64,000 nt of DNA from Gyrodactylus bullatarudis (Eukaryota; Platyhelminthes; Monogenea; Gyrodactylidea; Gyrodactylidae), in NCBI GenBank assembly GCA_012064415.1, contig SSNU01000052.1, forward strand, positions 312,403 through 376,402, written 5' to 3'. The notes beneath the pieces were generated by a model. It saw nothing but the letters and a program-made list of their open reading frames with translations. It searched no databases and was not told the DNA's origin. Both the position numbers and the translations under genes were made by a program. Positions 37,851 to 50,929 of this stretch are shown here, piece by piece (the stretch's first letter is position 1; every line of letters starts with the position of its first letter).

Positions 37851-37901
37851 TTGGTGAATAAAGCTTTATTTTCGTCGGTTCTCTTCAGACCAAACACCGA
37901 C
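37851..37901 (-). ncRNA. Hammerhead ribozyme, PLE-A (copy A2)
   Basis: Minus strand: GUCGGU (37901-37896), UUGGU, CUGAAGA, GA, ACCGAC, GAAA, AUAAAGCUUUAU, UC, ACCAA (37855-37851). Stem I UUGGU/ACCAA and the upstream pair GUCGGU/ACCGAC are both perfect, and stem III is a perfect palindrome. The best example of the A family. Confidence 0.8.
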
Positions 37902-37999
37902 TTTAAATATATTTATATACATGCAAGTTTAAGGAACATTATAAAATCTGACCAATAGCAATTAATCATCCAAGATTGACCAATGGGGGTTGAGTGTGC

Positions 38000-38262
38000 T
38001 CATACTCTTGGGGCTGTGAGGAATACATCTATTGTCTGATTGTTAGTTGGTAATCGTTTTCTCTGTTTCCCCTTTCTTTTATTTGAAAGGATTGAATTAA
38101 CGTCTTTGCTCTGATCCAGGACTAAAAAAGTGTCATCTAGATACCGTGCGTACAATCGGGCTTCTGCAATGAGAGTGTTCATTTCACGAGATTCTAGAGA
38201 GGCAAAAATTATGTCAGCCAAAAGTGGACCAATTGGACTTCCCATTGCGACTCCGTCTATCT
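38000..38262 (-). pseudogene. PLE-A RT palm fused to tail by deletion
   Basis: KQIDGVAMGSPIGPLLADII, then FASLESREMNTL and ARYLDDTFLVLDQSKDVN (motif C as YLDD), then directly NKRKGKQRKRLPTNNQTIDV and FLTAPRV-stop. Everything between the RT palm and the tail, including the endonuclease, is missing. The frame is kept across the junction, but the product would lack both catalytic domains. Confidence 0.88.
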
Positions 38263-39033
38263 GCTTGATTTTTTATTCGATGTAAACTTGACAAAAACTC
38301 ATGTATTTTAGGGTTATTTGAATCAGAAAATTAGATAGTTGATTGAAATCATATACTTTAAAGTATATTTCAATATTCAAAAATTGGTAGTAATTGGAGA
38401 AAAACAATTAAGCTAAAAGAAGATTCAGTTTGCGTATTGATACATTTAGAATAGATAAAACGTACAAAAATCCTTAAAAGTTATTATACTCATTATAATC
38501 CTGTTAATTATTGGATGTTTTTCCATATACTCAGACCAATTCATGTGTTTGACTCAGAGTCTTATTTACAAACTACTTTTATTTCGAGCAAAAATAATCA
38601 AAAAATTCAAAACAAATTACAAATCCCTAAAGACAGCTTCATTCATAGGCTGATGATTTTTTCTTTTCCATTTCATGATGTAGTTCATTGAATTTAAAAA
38701 TCTTCAAGCCTTTTAAAAGGATCCCCTTTTGACCCATTTTAATTCCATTCTATAGAAGAGAAATTAAAAAAAAATTCTTTCCTTTAATCAGTGTTTTCTG
38801 CATCTTTTTGCGCACAAAACCAGTGCAGACGATATGATTTCAACCAACTTAAGAAAAACAATGAATGAATAAACTAATTGGTAAGAGAGCATCTTAAAAT
38901 TATAGTTTTATAATCAAAGGTTTGTATTATGAAATGCATGACAAATGTATTGATGTTCTTCCTCGCTTTACTCTAGTTGGACGAAAATTTTGGCTATGAT
39001 CTCATGAAAATTGTAATGGGTTTTTGATTAAAC
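38263..39033. other. AT-rich stretch, no gene recognised
   Basis: No supported coding frame or repeat. Confidence 0.4.
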
Positions 39034-39085
39034 TGTTCTACCCCTGATGAAGACATGTGAAACTCATCACATTCGAAGCGTTTGG
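39034..39085 (+). ncRNA. Possible hammerhead of the small PLE type
   Basis: CUGAUGA (39036-39042) is followed by a hairpin GA-C-AUGUG…CACAUUC as stem II, then GAAGCGUUU, where GAAG replaces GAAA and stem III would be the two-pair G-C/G-U. Stem I complementarity (CUACCC with GGAGUG) is weak. No PLE coding sequence is adjacent. Confidence 0.35.
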
Positions 39086-39973
39086 AGTGATCAAAATGTA
39101 TGAGAATACTAACTAAACCTTTTTGTCAAAATTAAAAATATTCTTTAAGTTTTTTCAAAAAATTATTCAGACAAAAAATTTTTAAGTTGTTTTTCCTTGG
39201 ATTGAATTTGATAGAGCTCTGTGAGATGGTCTATTCTACACTATTTCTAGTTGAATATCTTGCTCTGACTTTGATCCAGAATCCAATGCTTCGGGGGCTT
39301 CCAATAATACCTAAAATTGCTAACTTTTTGATTTGTTTAAAGAGGACCGTTAAAATCGATATTAGAATCATAAACAGTGTGCTTATTTTTATTAGGTCTA
39401 ACTTCACCTGATCTCTGCTGACTTATTCCAGGTTATTCTAAGGAAACATAGGCCAAGAATAATTGGCTCAATTCATCTCTGTTAAAGAACCATGAAAAAC
39501 ATTAAGATATGACATAAAATTCCGATTTCCTGATCATTTTCACTACAATAAAATCAAGGAAATTTCAATAAATCAAAATCCCCCCAAAATGGCGGATCTT
39601 TAGAAAATGTATTGGCGATATTCAGCTTTTTTGTATAATTGTGATCCTGACAAACTTCTTCTGGCCTCCGTCCCACATTTAAATGATCAAAAATCTTCAG
39701 CTCAAAAATAAAAAATGGGATTTTTGCGCTAAATTGAAATTTGAAAAATGACCATATTTTCCAAACTTTTCAGTATCTGGATTCCGGAAAAATTGTCCCA
39801 AAATGGCATTTTTTTTGTGGACAACAAAAAATTGATCAGTTCATAAAAAGGCAGAAATAATTAGTTGTGAGAAGATTCTTTCACGTTGACAACTCACTTT
39901 CTCTCCTAGTGAGGGCAAAAATACAATCAAGAAATGGATCAATGGAAGCCAGGGAATATTTTGCATTGTAATA

Positions 39974-40021
39974 CCGGGGTAGAGTCTGGAGAGACCCGGC
40001 GAAATATAACGTTTATCACTC
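39974..40021 (+). ncRNA. Hammerhead ribozyme, PLE-E, one core change
   Basis: CCGGG (39974-39978), GAGU (39982-39985), CUGGAGA (39986-39992), GA, CCCGG (39995-39999), C, GAAA (40001-40004), UAUAACGUUUA, UC, ACUC (40018-40021). Stem I GAGU/ACUC and the upstream pair CCGGG/CCCGG are perfect. The core A of CUGA is G here, which should weaken or abolish cleavage. Confidence 0.7.
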
Positions 40022-40052
40022 AAATATACGCTAGTTTTCTCTAACCTTCCTT

Positions 40053-40187
40053 ATGAGTTTAGAACTAAACGAAAATATTCTTGATGAGGTTCGACAATAT
40101 TATCGTTCAAATGAATTTCCCATTCTCATCGAAAACAGTGCTATATCTTATGATACATGTCTAATGCATTGGGATACTGGATTATAA
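40053..40187 (+). CDS. PLE-E N-terminal peptide
   Basis: MSLELNENILDEVRQYYRSN continues for 24 more codons to TAA. It starts 35 nt after the cleavage position. DEVRQYY corresponds to EEIRQLM in A and B and to ENLREYF in G. The decayed copy at 23930-23998 shares the first 20 codons. Confidence 0.65.
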   Translation: MSLELNENILDEVRQYYRSNEFPILIENSAISYDTCLMHWDTGL

Positions 40188-41240
40188 TTTTACTTTTAAA
40201 TGTAAACATTTTTCCCTCTGATCCTGTAGTTGATGAAAAATACACGGGATCAAATGATTTATCTAAACTAAATTCTTGATTAAGCATTATCATTTATAAA
40301 GTAAACTAAACTTTGGTACGTATAAACAAAAGGTGTAATTAAAAAAGGCAATGTGAATAGGTTTCCAGACACCGATGATAAGTTTGGAGTTATCAATTCC
40401 TTCTTTCTTTGATACCAAATTAGAAGGATAAATATCACTCTGATAATTTTGTTTCATGTTTGAAACTATAGAATTTATTCATTAATAATAAGACTAAAAC
40501 AGAATTTGCAATATTACATTTTTTTCTTTCAAACTAGATCATTCGAAGCTCGATTTACACCCCTTCACTATGTGATCCAGAACCCTGATTTTGATCGGTC
40601 GCTTACAGGTAGGCCTACATAAAACAGGTTTTTTTAGAGTACCTTTGAAGAGAAACTTTAATTTTCCTAAGTAAAAGGAAATTGTCTTTTATGTACTCAG
40701 ATGCTTTTAAACTCTCTAAAACCTCTCTGAACATCGCAATAAAGCTAAAAAAACTCAATTTTCGTACTTCTAAAATATACCCTTAAAAACGCGAGTTAAA
40801 CGGAAAACTGAATTCCGCGATATATTAAGCTCTAATTTCTTCGGACTGGGGTGGCCATCGAGTTTCGGTTCTGACTGTATTTTGGAGACTTTTAGAAAAA
40901 TTTTCTACCATAGATCGGCCTAAAAAGCTCTTTTCGTTTAATATTCCCATTGCTTAGTTCGATATAAATAGCATGTCTACCTCGAGGTTCGTTTATCAAG
41001 ATTTAATGATCACAAGATAAAGGGAATGATTTGTAAGATCTTTTTTAGAATATTTAATTTCCTTGCATAATGATAAAAAGTAAATTTTGACCATCGCCTC
41101 ACTAGGAAGTCAACAAAAATTTCAAAGTCAAAGTTCAAAAGATGGCTATATTCAGAAATCAAAAATTACATACTGTTTTTAGATAATTATAGGGTTTATT
41201 CAACCTTGGTTCGGATAACTCTTCTCGAGAATTTTAATAC
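40188..41240. other. AT-rich stretch, no gene recognised
   Basis: No supported feature. Confidence 0.4.
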
Positions 41241-41429
41241 TAGTCTGGAAATAGTCTTCGTATATGCCGAATCCAAGAATTTTTTAAACATAATTGAAGA
41301 AAAAAACATGAAAATAAGAAAAAAAAATTTTTTGTTAGAAAAAGTTCGCATTTTTGAAAATTAAGTATAAAAAATCTGATATAGAATAAAATAAATACAT
41401 ACACATCTGAATAAAAATGGAAAAATCAG

Positions 41430-42010
41430 GTTTAATGTTTAGAGTCAATAATGAGAATGAGAATAGTCTGAATATTAATTCGATTCGTCACCTGGTTAGT
41501 GGATGGGAGAATAAAGGAGAAATTTCGAGTAGTCAATTTTAGATCTGATATGAGCCAAAACTGATTCAAGATCAGTAAGGTTCTAAAAATCAGATAAGTC
41601 AAAATTAGCAGTGAGACAATTAAAGCAAAATAATAGAACTTCGAAATCATAGGATATGTTTCTTAAATTATATTTTTTAGTAGAAATAGAAGAAGATTCA
41701 GAAAATTTCTTAATGATAAAAGCAAATCTACGGACCCAAAGTGGATTTATACCAGATATAGCTATAAGAGCATTGTAAGAGTCTATATTGGGATATAAAG
41801 AATGTAAAAAATTATACTGAATGCGTTCAATCATCAGAGATTGAGCATAATTCAGATTAGGTTATTAGGGGGCAAGATAATCAAATAATGGTAATATTAA
41901 AGCTTTGTAAGCTTTAAGTCGTAAGTTAACTGTTTTTGAGAATTTTTTATTGTTAAGATAAGTTAGAAAAAGGATCAATTTTTAAATTATCCTTAACACT
42001 GAAACCCAGG
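41430..42010 (-). pseudogene. LINE 3' end (post-RT region), decayed
   Basis: Minus strand: LRLKAYKALILPLFDYLAP, then SLMIERIQYNFLHSLYPNI, DSYNALIAISGINPLWVRRF and a frame end with LIDSKH. The pattern AYKALILPLFDY…IERIQ.NFL…L..RR corresponds to the region after the RT palm in CR1/Jockey-like LINEs (compare YARPTVEYCSAIW…IQKRFLK at 62300). Stops interrupt it; EN and RT are not present. Confidence 0.6.
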
Positions 42011-42200
42011 TCCAAACTAAAGGAGATTGATAAATTTTGAGATCTAATGATCCATTATTTAAAATCTAGAGACCTTGAAAATCGATCTGGGGTCAAGAAA
42101 TTGAGAGAAGTCAAAAGATTATCAGAAGTAGTGTGAATTTATGAAAAATTTATTTAATAAAATTTGCTCGTTAATGTTTTAAAGGCAGAAACCAATTTCA

Positions 42201-43619
42201 TTTGAATTGATTCTGTATTCTTTATCGGATCATTTCTTTTTCTACAGCTAAAACTAACTAAAAAGGAATACAATTGTTACTTTATACTTGATTCTCTTGA
42301 ACAGATATCCTATTCATTGGAACATTGTTATAAAAACTTGTATTAGCTCTTTCATCTTTTTATGAATTGTTGAAAAGACATTAACCTTTTATCGGTATGG
42401 TTGCTAAAATATATAAGATGACACAGATTTGCCTTTATTAATAAGATCCTTCTTTCAAAAGCCTCATAAATCTTAGGAAATAAATCATTTCAGAGAGAAT
42501 CAAAGGGTTTCTTCCTCAATGAAATTCGTGTATTATAATCATTGTTATTAACCCTGAAACAGAAGCATAGATTCCATTATTCATGTATTACAAAATGATA
42601 AGTTATGTGTTTTATTTAGCTCAACCGTAAGCCATTGAGAATTATACAAGCTGAAAAACACCCGAAAACTCAACAACTAATAACAAAGCAATATCAATAT
42701 ATCAAATAAACCAGGGTAGTACATTTAGGAGAATATGTATGGTTCTTCTAATACAGTATTTATGAACAAAAGTATTCTTGGTCCTTTTTCTTAGTCCTAA
42801 GTTTTCCGATTGTTCTTCCAAATCAAGTTGGACCACCTTATAAATTAAGAGAGTGTTTTCTATAGGCTTGAGCAAAGTTAGATTTCATATGGACATAGTA
42901 ACAACCAATGAGCACAATTTTTAGCTTAGTAGGTTTAATATCTTGTGATTTGAAGCGTTTTTTCACAGCGTTGAAATAATATATTTAATTGAAATCATGA
43001 TTTTGGTGACTAGAGATATGTGCTATAGTGTTGTATAATCTGTAATTCGATGTGAAGAAGTCATACATCTTGTCTTACAGACTCAGCGTGATTCAAGTGT
43101 TGGAATTTCAATGCTCATAGCCTGGTTCGATCTTCCACCCCTTTATACTGAAAACTCGTAAAAAAGACAACGCGTCAATACCTGCCATTCATGTTTAGAT
43201 TATTTCTTTCTGAGGTCTTATCTGTAAGGCAAGATGTGTGATTGAATTAGAGATGATACAAGACTATTACGCTTCTCCCTAATAACCAATACTCTTAATA
43301 CTCTTATTACTCTTAATAATCTGTGTGTTTCAAATACAATTTCAATACAGAAGTTGAATTCCACAGAATATCTTATCTGAAACCTTTTTTTTATTTCCAA
43401 AAGGAAGGAAAGGGAACTCCATCATGTGCCATCACAGTAACATCGTTCACGTTATTCATGCAATGCATTAGATTTTCCTATGTGATTAAAAAAAATAATT
43501 CTCATATGGTTTTGAAGGTTTAAAAGAAGTAAAATTTTATTCTTACCTGAAATGTAGTCAGTTGATGTTGGCTATTCAGTTCTTCTTAGCCCTTCTAGTT
43601 CCGATGAAGCTAGTTGGTA
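42201..43619. other. AT-rich stretch, no gene recognised
   Basis: A tandem TACTCTTAA/ATTACTCTTAATA microrepeat lies near 43290-43320. Nothing else supported. Confidence 0.4.
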
Positions 43620-44290
43620 TACAGATATTCTCGATGAATTTGGGAGTTCATGAGTTTTACAAAAATCTCATTTTTTCATCAAGGTATCGAGATTTTTGAA
43701 AGATTTTTGGTAACTGATTCAAAATTTACTCTTCTACTGAAAATTTTAGAAACATTTTAAAATTCGAGATGGCGTGATTTTTTAATGTTTTTAAACTTTG
43801 AGTTGAAAGTTTTTTTGATTTCAAGGTCTGAGAGGAATCATACGCTATTTTTCAGGATCATCATTAGACTAAGAAAATATTTACACTTACTCATTTTTTT
43901 GAAAAAACACACCATTTACGTGCGAAAGACTACTTCCTATTTTTCGATCATTTTTACTGCTCGGAAATTGATAAACTAGGGTGATCCAAGATCATGCTAA
44001 AATGAAGGGTTTTTACAAAAATAAATTAATGAAGTATAAATATTTTCTTTATTTAATGACGATCCTGAAAAATAACGTTTAATTTCTCTCAGACATTGAA
44101 ATAAACAGAAATTTTCAACTCAAGTTTAAAAATTTGCGCCATCTCGAATTTTGAAATGTTCAAAAAGCCTTTTTTTCAAAATTTTTTTTCTCAAATCATT
44201 AAAATTTTGAATCAAGTGCCAAAAAATCTTTCAAAAATTTCGATACCTTGATGAAAAAATGAGATAGTATTTCCACTAAAATCTCAACAT
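43620..44290. repeat. Foldback (inverted-repeat) element, family FB
   Basis: The left part (TTACAAAAATCTCATTTTTT…TCGAGATTTTTGAAAG…TTCGAGATGGCG…GAGTTGAAAGTTTTTTTGAT) returns inverted at 44050-44290 (GGCACTTGATTC-side, CGCCATCTCGAA, TTCGATACCTTGATG). Each arm is about 240 bp and moderately diverged, with a short centre. Non-coding. Related arms occur at 47260-47640, 50930-51570, 53030-53110 and 60826-61484. Confidence 0.7.
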
Positions 44291-47259
44291 TTTTCCCCGG
44301 AAGAACAAAAATATTTTTTGAATCCCATCATGTTAGAATAAGAATAATTCGAAAAATTTTCAGTCAGTGTAAAAATTGGCAATTTTTTAAATTTCGAAAA
44401 TGTCCTAGGCATTATTTTTCACTTGGCTCAATAGTTGAAATAATGAGATATAAGGACGATTTCGAAATTAATGTGTTCATTTTTGTAATGTTTTCAATCA
44501 TTTTTAACTCGATACGTTTGACAGATTTCCCAAAATCTGATATCGCTGTAAGTCAAAAACCTGTCATACATACAAATCTCACAATTTACAACATCTGGAT
44601 TAGGTCGGGAATCGATGATCTAACATCAAGGACTCAAACATGAAACCGAAACATCAATTTTTATTGATTTCGGAATGATAGGTGGTCAAATTTTCAGAAT
44701 CAAATTTGATCAAAGTAACCGTGTTGGAGTTTCTTTTTCATGATTCTTTTTAGCGCTTGAAAATCAGCGAGATTTTCGACAATCCAAAATCCTTCAGCAA
44801 TTCAATGGTCATCGTATCTCTTGTGTAGTTATGATCATGGAAACCTTTTCACTTTAAAATTTAAAAAAAAGTTATGAAATATGAAAATTTTTGATAAATT
44901 ATCACTCAAAAATATATTTTTCTTTAACCCTTTATATTCCATTGTTTCACCAGTGGAACACAGCACTTTCTTCAGCGATAATTTGAACTGAAAAGATACT
45001 TTCTTCCCTTCTCATTTGAAAAGAAATCTATTAAGCTACAAAATTATTTACTATTAATAAAGATAGCTTTTCACCAAAGAAGAGCGATTTTTTGAAAACA
45101 TAGTCATTTGTTTTAAAAATATTTAGAAGGTATATTTGAAACATTTTGAAACCTAAAAAAATAAAAGAGTTTTTCGAGCTTTCCTTATTGATAAGATCAT
45201 TCATTTTTGGCTCTTTTTTAGAGATAGATGAAAATTTTCGACGCGGCTCTTTTGGTTTTCAATGGATCGAAGTCTCAATTCACGAATGGGCTTGATTTTA
45301 CATCAAAATATTGAATCATTTTTCTATAATCTTTTAATTTTAAAACTCTTTTTCATTCTCTCATCGTTTAAATTTATTTGTTTTAAAGAAATTTATGATT
45401 TATAGCGTTTGAGAAAAACAAATTGATTTATTTCAATTCATTTTAAAGATTTATTGATTATTCATATACCCGAAAGAAAACAAGCTTGAGAAGATTTTAA
45501 TACTGTATTTATTCAGGGTTAATTCATCACCATTAGGGATAGATTTTGCAAATTGTCCATCACACCAGATTCTTCCACTGGATTATTTATCAGCCTATTA
45601 CTATTTATCTTAGTCTCTGGAAATACTTTGTTTAACACCCAATCGATAGGAAATCTATTAATTTTTTGGAATACGAAAAGTTCTCATCTTTATATTTCGT
45701 CAAAAAAGTGCTATACTTATCCAAAAAATAATTTTTTTTAAAACGTTTTCTTGAAAACCTTCCTCCCAGGTCGAATTCGAATTCAAGTATGCAATTTCCT
45801 GAACTCTATCTGCTAAATCTTTTTACATTGGATCTAAAATTGGATCATTTTTTGATCGATAACTAAAAATAATTGCGTTAAACCGACTGTTTATTCTTAA
45901 TCACACATATCAAAAGACAAAATATTGAATGTGATTCAGGAAAAATTTTTTATCTGGGACTTTAAGGCTCAACTAGAAGCAAGCTCTATTCAACACAGAC
46001 AAAACTAGAGATTAAAGATTTCCAAGTCAGTAACTAGCAGAATGCTCAAATTAGGGCTAAAATTCTTTCTAGTTTCCAAACAGTTTCCAATTGCTTGTCT
46101 CATTTGTATGAGTCTGTGGTTCCATGATAGGAATAAGAGCTTTGAGGAATTTTTGAGAATACGTACAATTATTTAGTGCATCTTTTTAAGATGAAATTTA
46201 GTGAGGTAAACACTTCTTCAATTCATTTTGTAGCTTTGAATTAGCAGAGGAGAAAACCTCCAAAGTACAAAGGTAAATTACCTTGGAAATGTAACGTTAT
46301 TTTATTCAACAAATGGAATCATGCTTAATATCTGCTGTGTTAATGGTTGGTAAACATTTGTTTGTTTTTAAGAATGCTACAGTTTATTCCTAGCTTCAAA
46401 AAATTCAATGTTGTCTCCAAGATCTAGCATTAAAGATGAAAGTTACTATTTGTTCTTATTTCATATATCATTAGAAATCATTCTAAGAATAGAATTAAAT
46501 TATCCAAGAAACAGAGTTAGCTGAGATTTTTTGATTTGTTGGAAACTTCTCTACATTTGTAAATACATTTGTAAAATTCAGTAGAACATGGACATTTTAC
46601 ATTACAGTATTGAGTATGTAAAATTGATCACTAATTGAAGATTGGTCATACATCATAATGTTTCCAATTACCGTAAAGTACAAAAATAAATGAATTTTTG
46701 TGACAAAAACTTTTTTTTTGTTTTGTTAGAATGAAAAATATATTTAAATGTATAAATGTGTACAGATAGCATGAAATATAAAAATAAAATCTGGTTTGAT
46801 TTTGGCAATTTAAATTGATAATACAATCTGAGTTCATGGAGCAAATATAAAAATTGAAAATAAACAAATAAGCCTTTCGAGTAAATTCCCTGATCATTTT
46901 GGGAACCTTAATGTTGATAGGAGTAAAGAAGACTCTTAGAATAGTCTTATTTAGATCTTATATGTGACATAGCAACTTTAATATTAGTAGGGTCACTACA
47001 TTCAGATATTTTGTATTTATTTTCTATCATGGTGTAAGCTGATAGTAAATAATGTTTCGAATAAGATGGATTTCTAAGGTTGTAGGAGTTTTCAGACATT
47101 TTAGCTGACTTGATAAAATTTTTAACAAGAATGGCGTATCTTCGAATCCATGATTCGAGGTTTGTGTTTTCTGATTGTATTTGAGATGAACAAAGTAGGA
47201 ATGATTAAGAATCGGTCAGGACTATTTTTATTTTTTCAAGAAAGAATTGACGCCAAATT
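44291..47259. other. AT-rich stretch with partial FB repeats
   Basis: 44640-44900 carries pieces that resemble FB elements (AAAATCTTCAG/TTTTCAAG blocks). Open frames here have background composition and no motif. Confidence 0.35.
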
Positions 47260-47640
47260 CCTTCTTTTGAAATTCCAATGGATTTGAGTGGGGAACGGAA
47301 GTTTATCAGAATTAGAATTAGTCAAGAAAGCCAATAAGTTATAGAGAGATCCGCCAATTTTGAAGGATTTTGATTCATCGAAATCTCATTTATTTTCAAG
47401 TAATCGATATTCATCTCCGAAACAGAAATGAGGTATCAGATCAGATGTAGCATGTAATTTATTTTCTTTAAATCTCCAAAAATCGAGATTTTTGCACCAA
47501 ATTCTAATTTGAAAAATGGCCATATTTTTTAAGAACTTTTTTTGTTCAAACGGTAAAAGTAAGCATCATTATCAGGATTCCAAAACATCTTCACGAAATT
47601 CGAAATCTTGATGAAAAAATAGAGATTTTTGTAAGAATCG
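47260..47640. repeat. FB-family repeat, diverged copy
   Basis: Contains GACGCCAAATTCC, ATCGAAATCTCATTTATTTTC, GGCCATATTTTTTAAG, AAACGGTAAAAGTAAGCA and TCTTGATGAAAAAATAGAG, all present in the FB copy at 50930-51570. Non-coding. Confidence 0.55.
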
Positions 47641-47989
47641 TAGATTCTTATTAATCTGGTTTACTCTTTATTTTCTTTGTATTTTACTATGCCATGTCAG
47701 AGGCTGATGAGTAGGGTTCTTTAGATAGTTTTAGGTTCCTATCCGTCTGAAAAAATCCGAAAAGGTACCGAAAATAAAATTATGAAAACTAGTATCAATT
47801 TTCGATTATCTTGTGAGATATTTTGTTTGTCTTGAATTCAAATTAGAGTTCACAAAGCTAAGATATTTGATACCTTCTTCTTTGCAAGAACCATTCCTAA
47901 GGTTATCTAGGATCTTCACTGGACCTATTTATCAAGCTTGTGCGATAAGTAATGGGACTGATTACAAAAAACTGATTTTATTGAAAAAA

Positions 47990-48600
47990 ACTTGAGAAAG
48001 ATCAATTGGATATCAGTGAAAATAGGTTTCTGATTAATAAAGACATGTCTCCTAAAGAATTTGTAGTTTTCTAATCCCATATTCTTGCTTGCCCTGGTAC
48101 TCCAAAACCATCTATACATCGCCACTTTAGATTTGGTAAATCTTTGGATAACAAACCCAAAAGACTTGAAGTCGTTTTCACCTCCCGTATTCCTTATATG
48201 ATATAAGTTATATCTCAGAGAATGATAGAGGCCAAAAGACGTAAGTTGAAAATATTTCCAGTCCAAGATCCGAATTAACTATTTTAACCATAAACCTGAA
48301 TCTAATTATAAGCCTTTATCCTTTTTTTATGCCAATGTTATGTCCATTTTCACAATTTTTGACATGTTAAAAAAATTTATTACATTCAATAACTTTGATA
48401 TCATACTCCTGACAGAAACTTGGTTGAACGACTCATGTCTTTATTCATAAATAACTATTCCTTTATTAGATGCGATCGTAAGAGGGTGGTACTTTAGTAT
48501 ACATTAAAAACAACATTAAATTCCAAATTATTGCTATTGATAGTCTTTCTAGTAAGATAGAATACATTGCATTTACCATATCATCCGGTGATATTACTTA
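47990..48600 (+). pseudogene. LINE ORF1 end and ORF2 start, broken
   Basis: The first part reads PGTPKPSIHRHFRFGKSLDN and KPKRLEVVFTSRIP, typical of the C-terminal domain of CR1-like ORF1 proteins (…RLGK…RPLKVVF…). After a frame change, FYANVMSIFTIFDML, FDIILLTETWLND and GGTLVYIKNNIKF represent the start of an APE-type endonuclease with its TETW motif. Several stops and shifts. Confidence 0.7.
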
Positions 48601-48601
48601 T

Positions 48602-50740
48602 TTGATCATTTGTATTTATCGTTCTCCCCTTTCACGTAAACCTGATGATATTCTCCTTGTCAATAAGTTAAAGCGTATCATGGATCTTAACCTACTCCCA
48701 TTCGTAATTGGTGATCTTAATCTACCTAAAGAAAATTGGAATTTTCCAAAGAATTTCCTTGCTAGATTTTTTCATTACTGTGGAATCAATCAGATTGTTA
48801 GCCAACCCACTCACAAAGCCACTAATAATATTCTTGATGTAATACTGAAGCCTGACTTTTTAGATGTGTCATATTGTTCCCTTGATATTATATCTGGTAA
48901 AGATCATTACTCCTTATTAGGATATATCGATATTAATCCTGATCAGTCTGTTATTCTCTCAAAGAACCTAAAAATCCTAAACTTTGAACTTATTTCTTCC
49001 CTCTCAAAATACTACAATGAATATCTTAACATTAGCCTATTTTTGTACCATATTATTAAGCTGTCTACTAAAACTATTCCAACGAAACCAACAAGATTGT
49101 ACTGTTATTTTAAATACAGACAAATCATGAAATTTTACCATTCCTATGTAAATGGTCATAGTCTTTCTCAGATGAAATTTAAAATTCTGAAACTCGATGA
49201 TAATTTTAAAGAAACAGCCAAGGAATTAAAAATTATTCAATCTATTAAACAGTCACCATTTCTTGATAATTATTTTAAATTTAAAGCTAATAATCCATTT
49301 TCAATTGCTTTTGATCCAGATTCTATTAATATTTTCTTTAATTCATCCTACACTGAACGAACTTTTTTTCCCTTATTCCAATTCATTGTTCCTAATCATC
49401 AATATAGATTTATTAGTTATGACCAATTTATTGAAATCATTAATAAACTTAAACACCAAGAAAGTGAAGATACTTATAACATATCAATCAAAATTATAAG
49501 AAACTGTTCCCCTAATTTCAAATACCTCCTGTATACTTTTTATTATTATACCATTTTTATTAAATTTTCTTTACCAAAAGAGTTACTATTAATCAAAATT
49601 AACCCTATCCCCAAGAACAAATCTCCTGAATCCGTAAATGATTTTCGTCCTATTTCTTTGTTGGCTAAACTAGCTTGTATTTTGGACTCAATAATTTTAT
49701 TCTTATTGAAAAAACACATTAATATTTATCGAATTGATCCAACTCAACATGGGTTTATCAACTCTCGTTCAACTGAGACCAATCTGCTAGCTTTCTTTTT
49801 CCACATTCAAGAATGTAAATCCTTAAATATTCTTAATTTAGTTATATACACTGATTTAAAAAAAGCATTCGATTTTATCTCTTTCAGCTCCATTATGAAT
49901 GTTCTATCAGATTATGTTAATGATTATAACCTTTTAAATGTAATCAACTTATTCTTATCGTCTCGATCGCAATATGTCTCTATCAATAACAAAAATTCGT
50001 GAAATTACCTCTGGTGTCCCCCAGGGAAGCCGTATTGGTCCATTATTATTTTTTCAAAAATCCAATCAAATATTGACAATATTAAACTTTTCAAATTTGC
50101 TGACGACTTGAAAATTTGTTTTTCGTTTCCTGACAATGCTGTTGATACCGATCTTGTTATGAACTTTATTTCAAAATTGCAACAAGACTTGTCCTATTTT
50201 TCTTTACAAATTAACTTTGGAAAGTTTTTACCTTATTCCTTTTTCTCATCCTTCGAATAATATATATGATAATATTATTATCCAATTTTTGAAAGATAAT
50301 TTTTAGTTCGTGATCTTGGTCTTGAATATGATTACAACTTGCGTTTCGATAATTACATAAAAACGATTGCTGATATTTTTGCTGCAAGAACTCTGCACAT
50401 CCACAGGACTGCAAAAACAACCCAGCTAAAAATTTTCCTCTCTAAAACATATGCTCGACCTGCGATTGAATACTGTTCTGCTATTTGGAGTCCCTCTGCC
50501 AATGTCTTTTGTTCTTGAAACCATTCAAAAACGGTTTCTCCGTTTATGTAACATTCCATCATACGGGTTCGCAAAAATGAGGTTTCTGAGACACCGAAGG
50601 AACTACAGATGTCTCAAGCTTGCTATTGACAACATTCAATGTCTTTGGAATACGAAACTAAATCTAATTTTTTCGAATTCATATTAGTTCTGAAGGATAA
50701 AATTTTTGTTCAAGTTGGAGTCCCATTACTTATCGCACAA
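48602..50740 (+). pseudogene. CR1/Jockey-like LINE ORF2: endonuclease and reverse transcriptase
   Basis: The open frame 48602-50002 includes PFVIGDLNLPKENW and NILDVILKP of the APE endonuclease, GKDHYSLLG in place of SDH, then INPIPKNKSPESVNDFRPIS, IDPTQHGFINSRSTETNLL and VIYTDLKKAFDFISF (RT motif A with D). It stops at 50000-50002 and continues in other frames with EITSGVPQGSRIGPLLF, KLFKFADDLKICFSF (the FADD box), LGLEYDYNLRFDNYIK and LKIFLSKTYARPAIEYCSAI. The order is complete through to the C-terminal IQKRFLRLCN. LINE-type target-primed reverse transcription is the family role; this copy is disabled by shifts. Confidence 0.9.
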
Positions 50741-50929
50741 CCTAAGTAATTAACTTTGCATATGATGAATAGAATTTCAATACGGATTTGTCGGTCCCAT
50801 TCTTTTCTTAGGTTTCTGATAACCGAAAAATTTGCTATAGTTTTGCTACTTTTCTTTTTGGCAAAAAATGCTCACAATTTTGCTATGTTTATCAAGAAAT
50901 TTGCCCTATTAGTTTCTGCCCTAATAATA

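Larger units (their letters stand above)
37795..38262 (-). mobile_element. PLE family A, internally deleted copy
   Basis: Minus strand: RT motif B to YLDD (38262-38100), a junction straight into the C-terminal tail (38085-38000), 3' flank with CCAAT and TATATAAATATA stretches, ribozyme A2, then the start peptide MTSSQQAQN (37822-37796). The deletion fuses RT to the tail in frame. Both pLTR and tail are nearly identical to 8102-8596. Confidence 0.85.

Noticed and set aside
43280..43330. Short tandem ACTCTTAAT units, possible CRISPR or satellite
   Set aside because: Only a few AT-rich microrepeats, no regular spacers, and a eukaryotic context.
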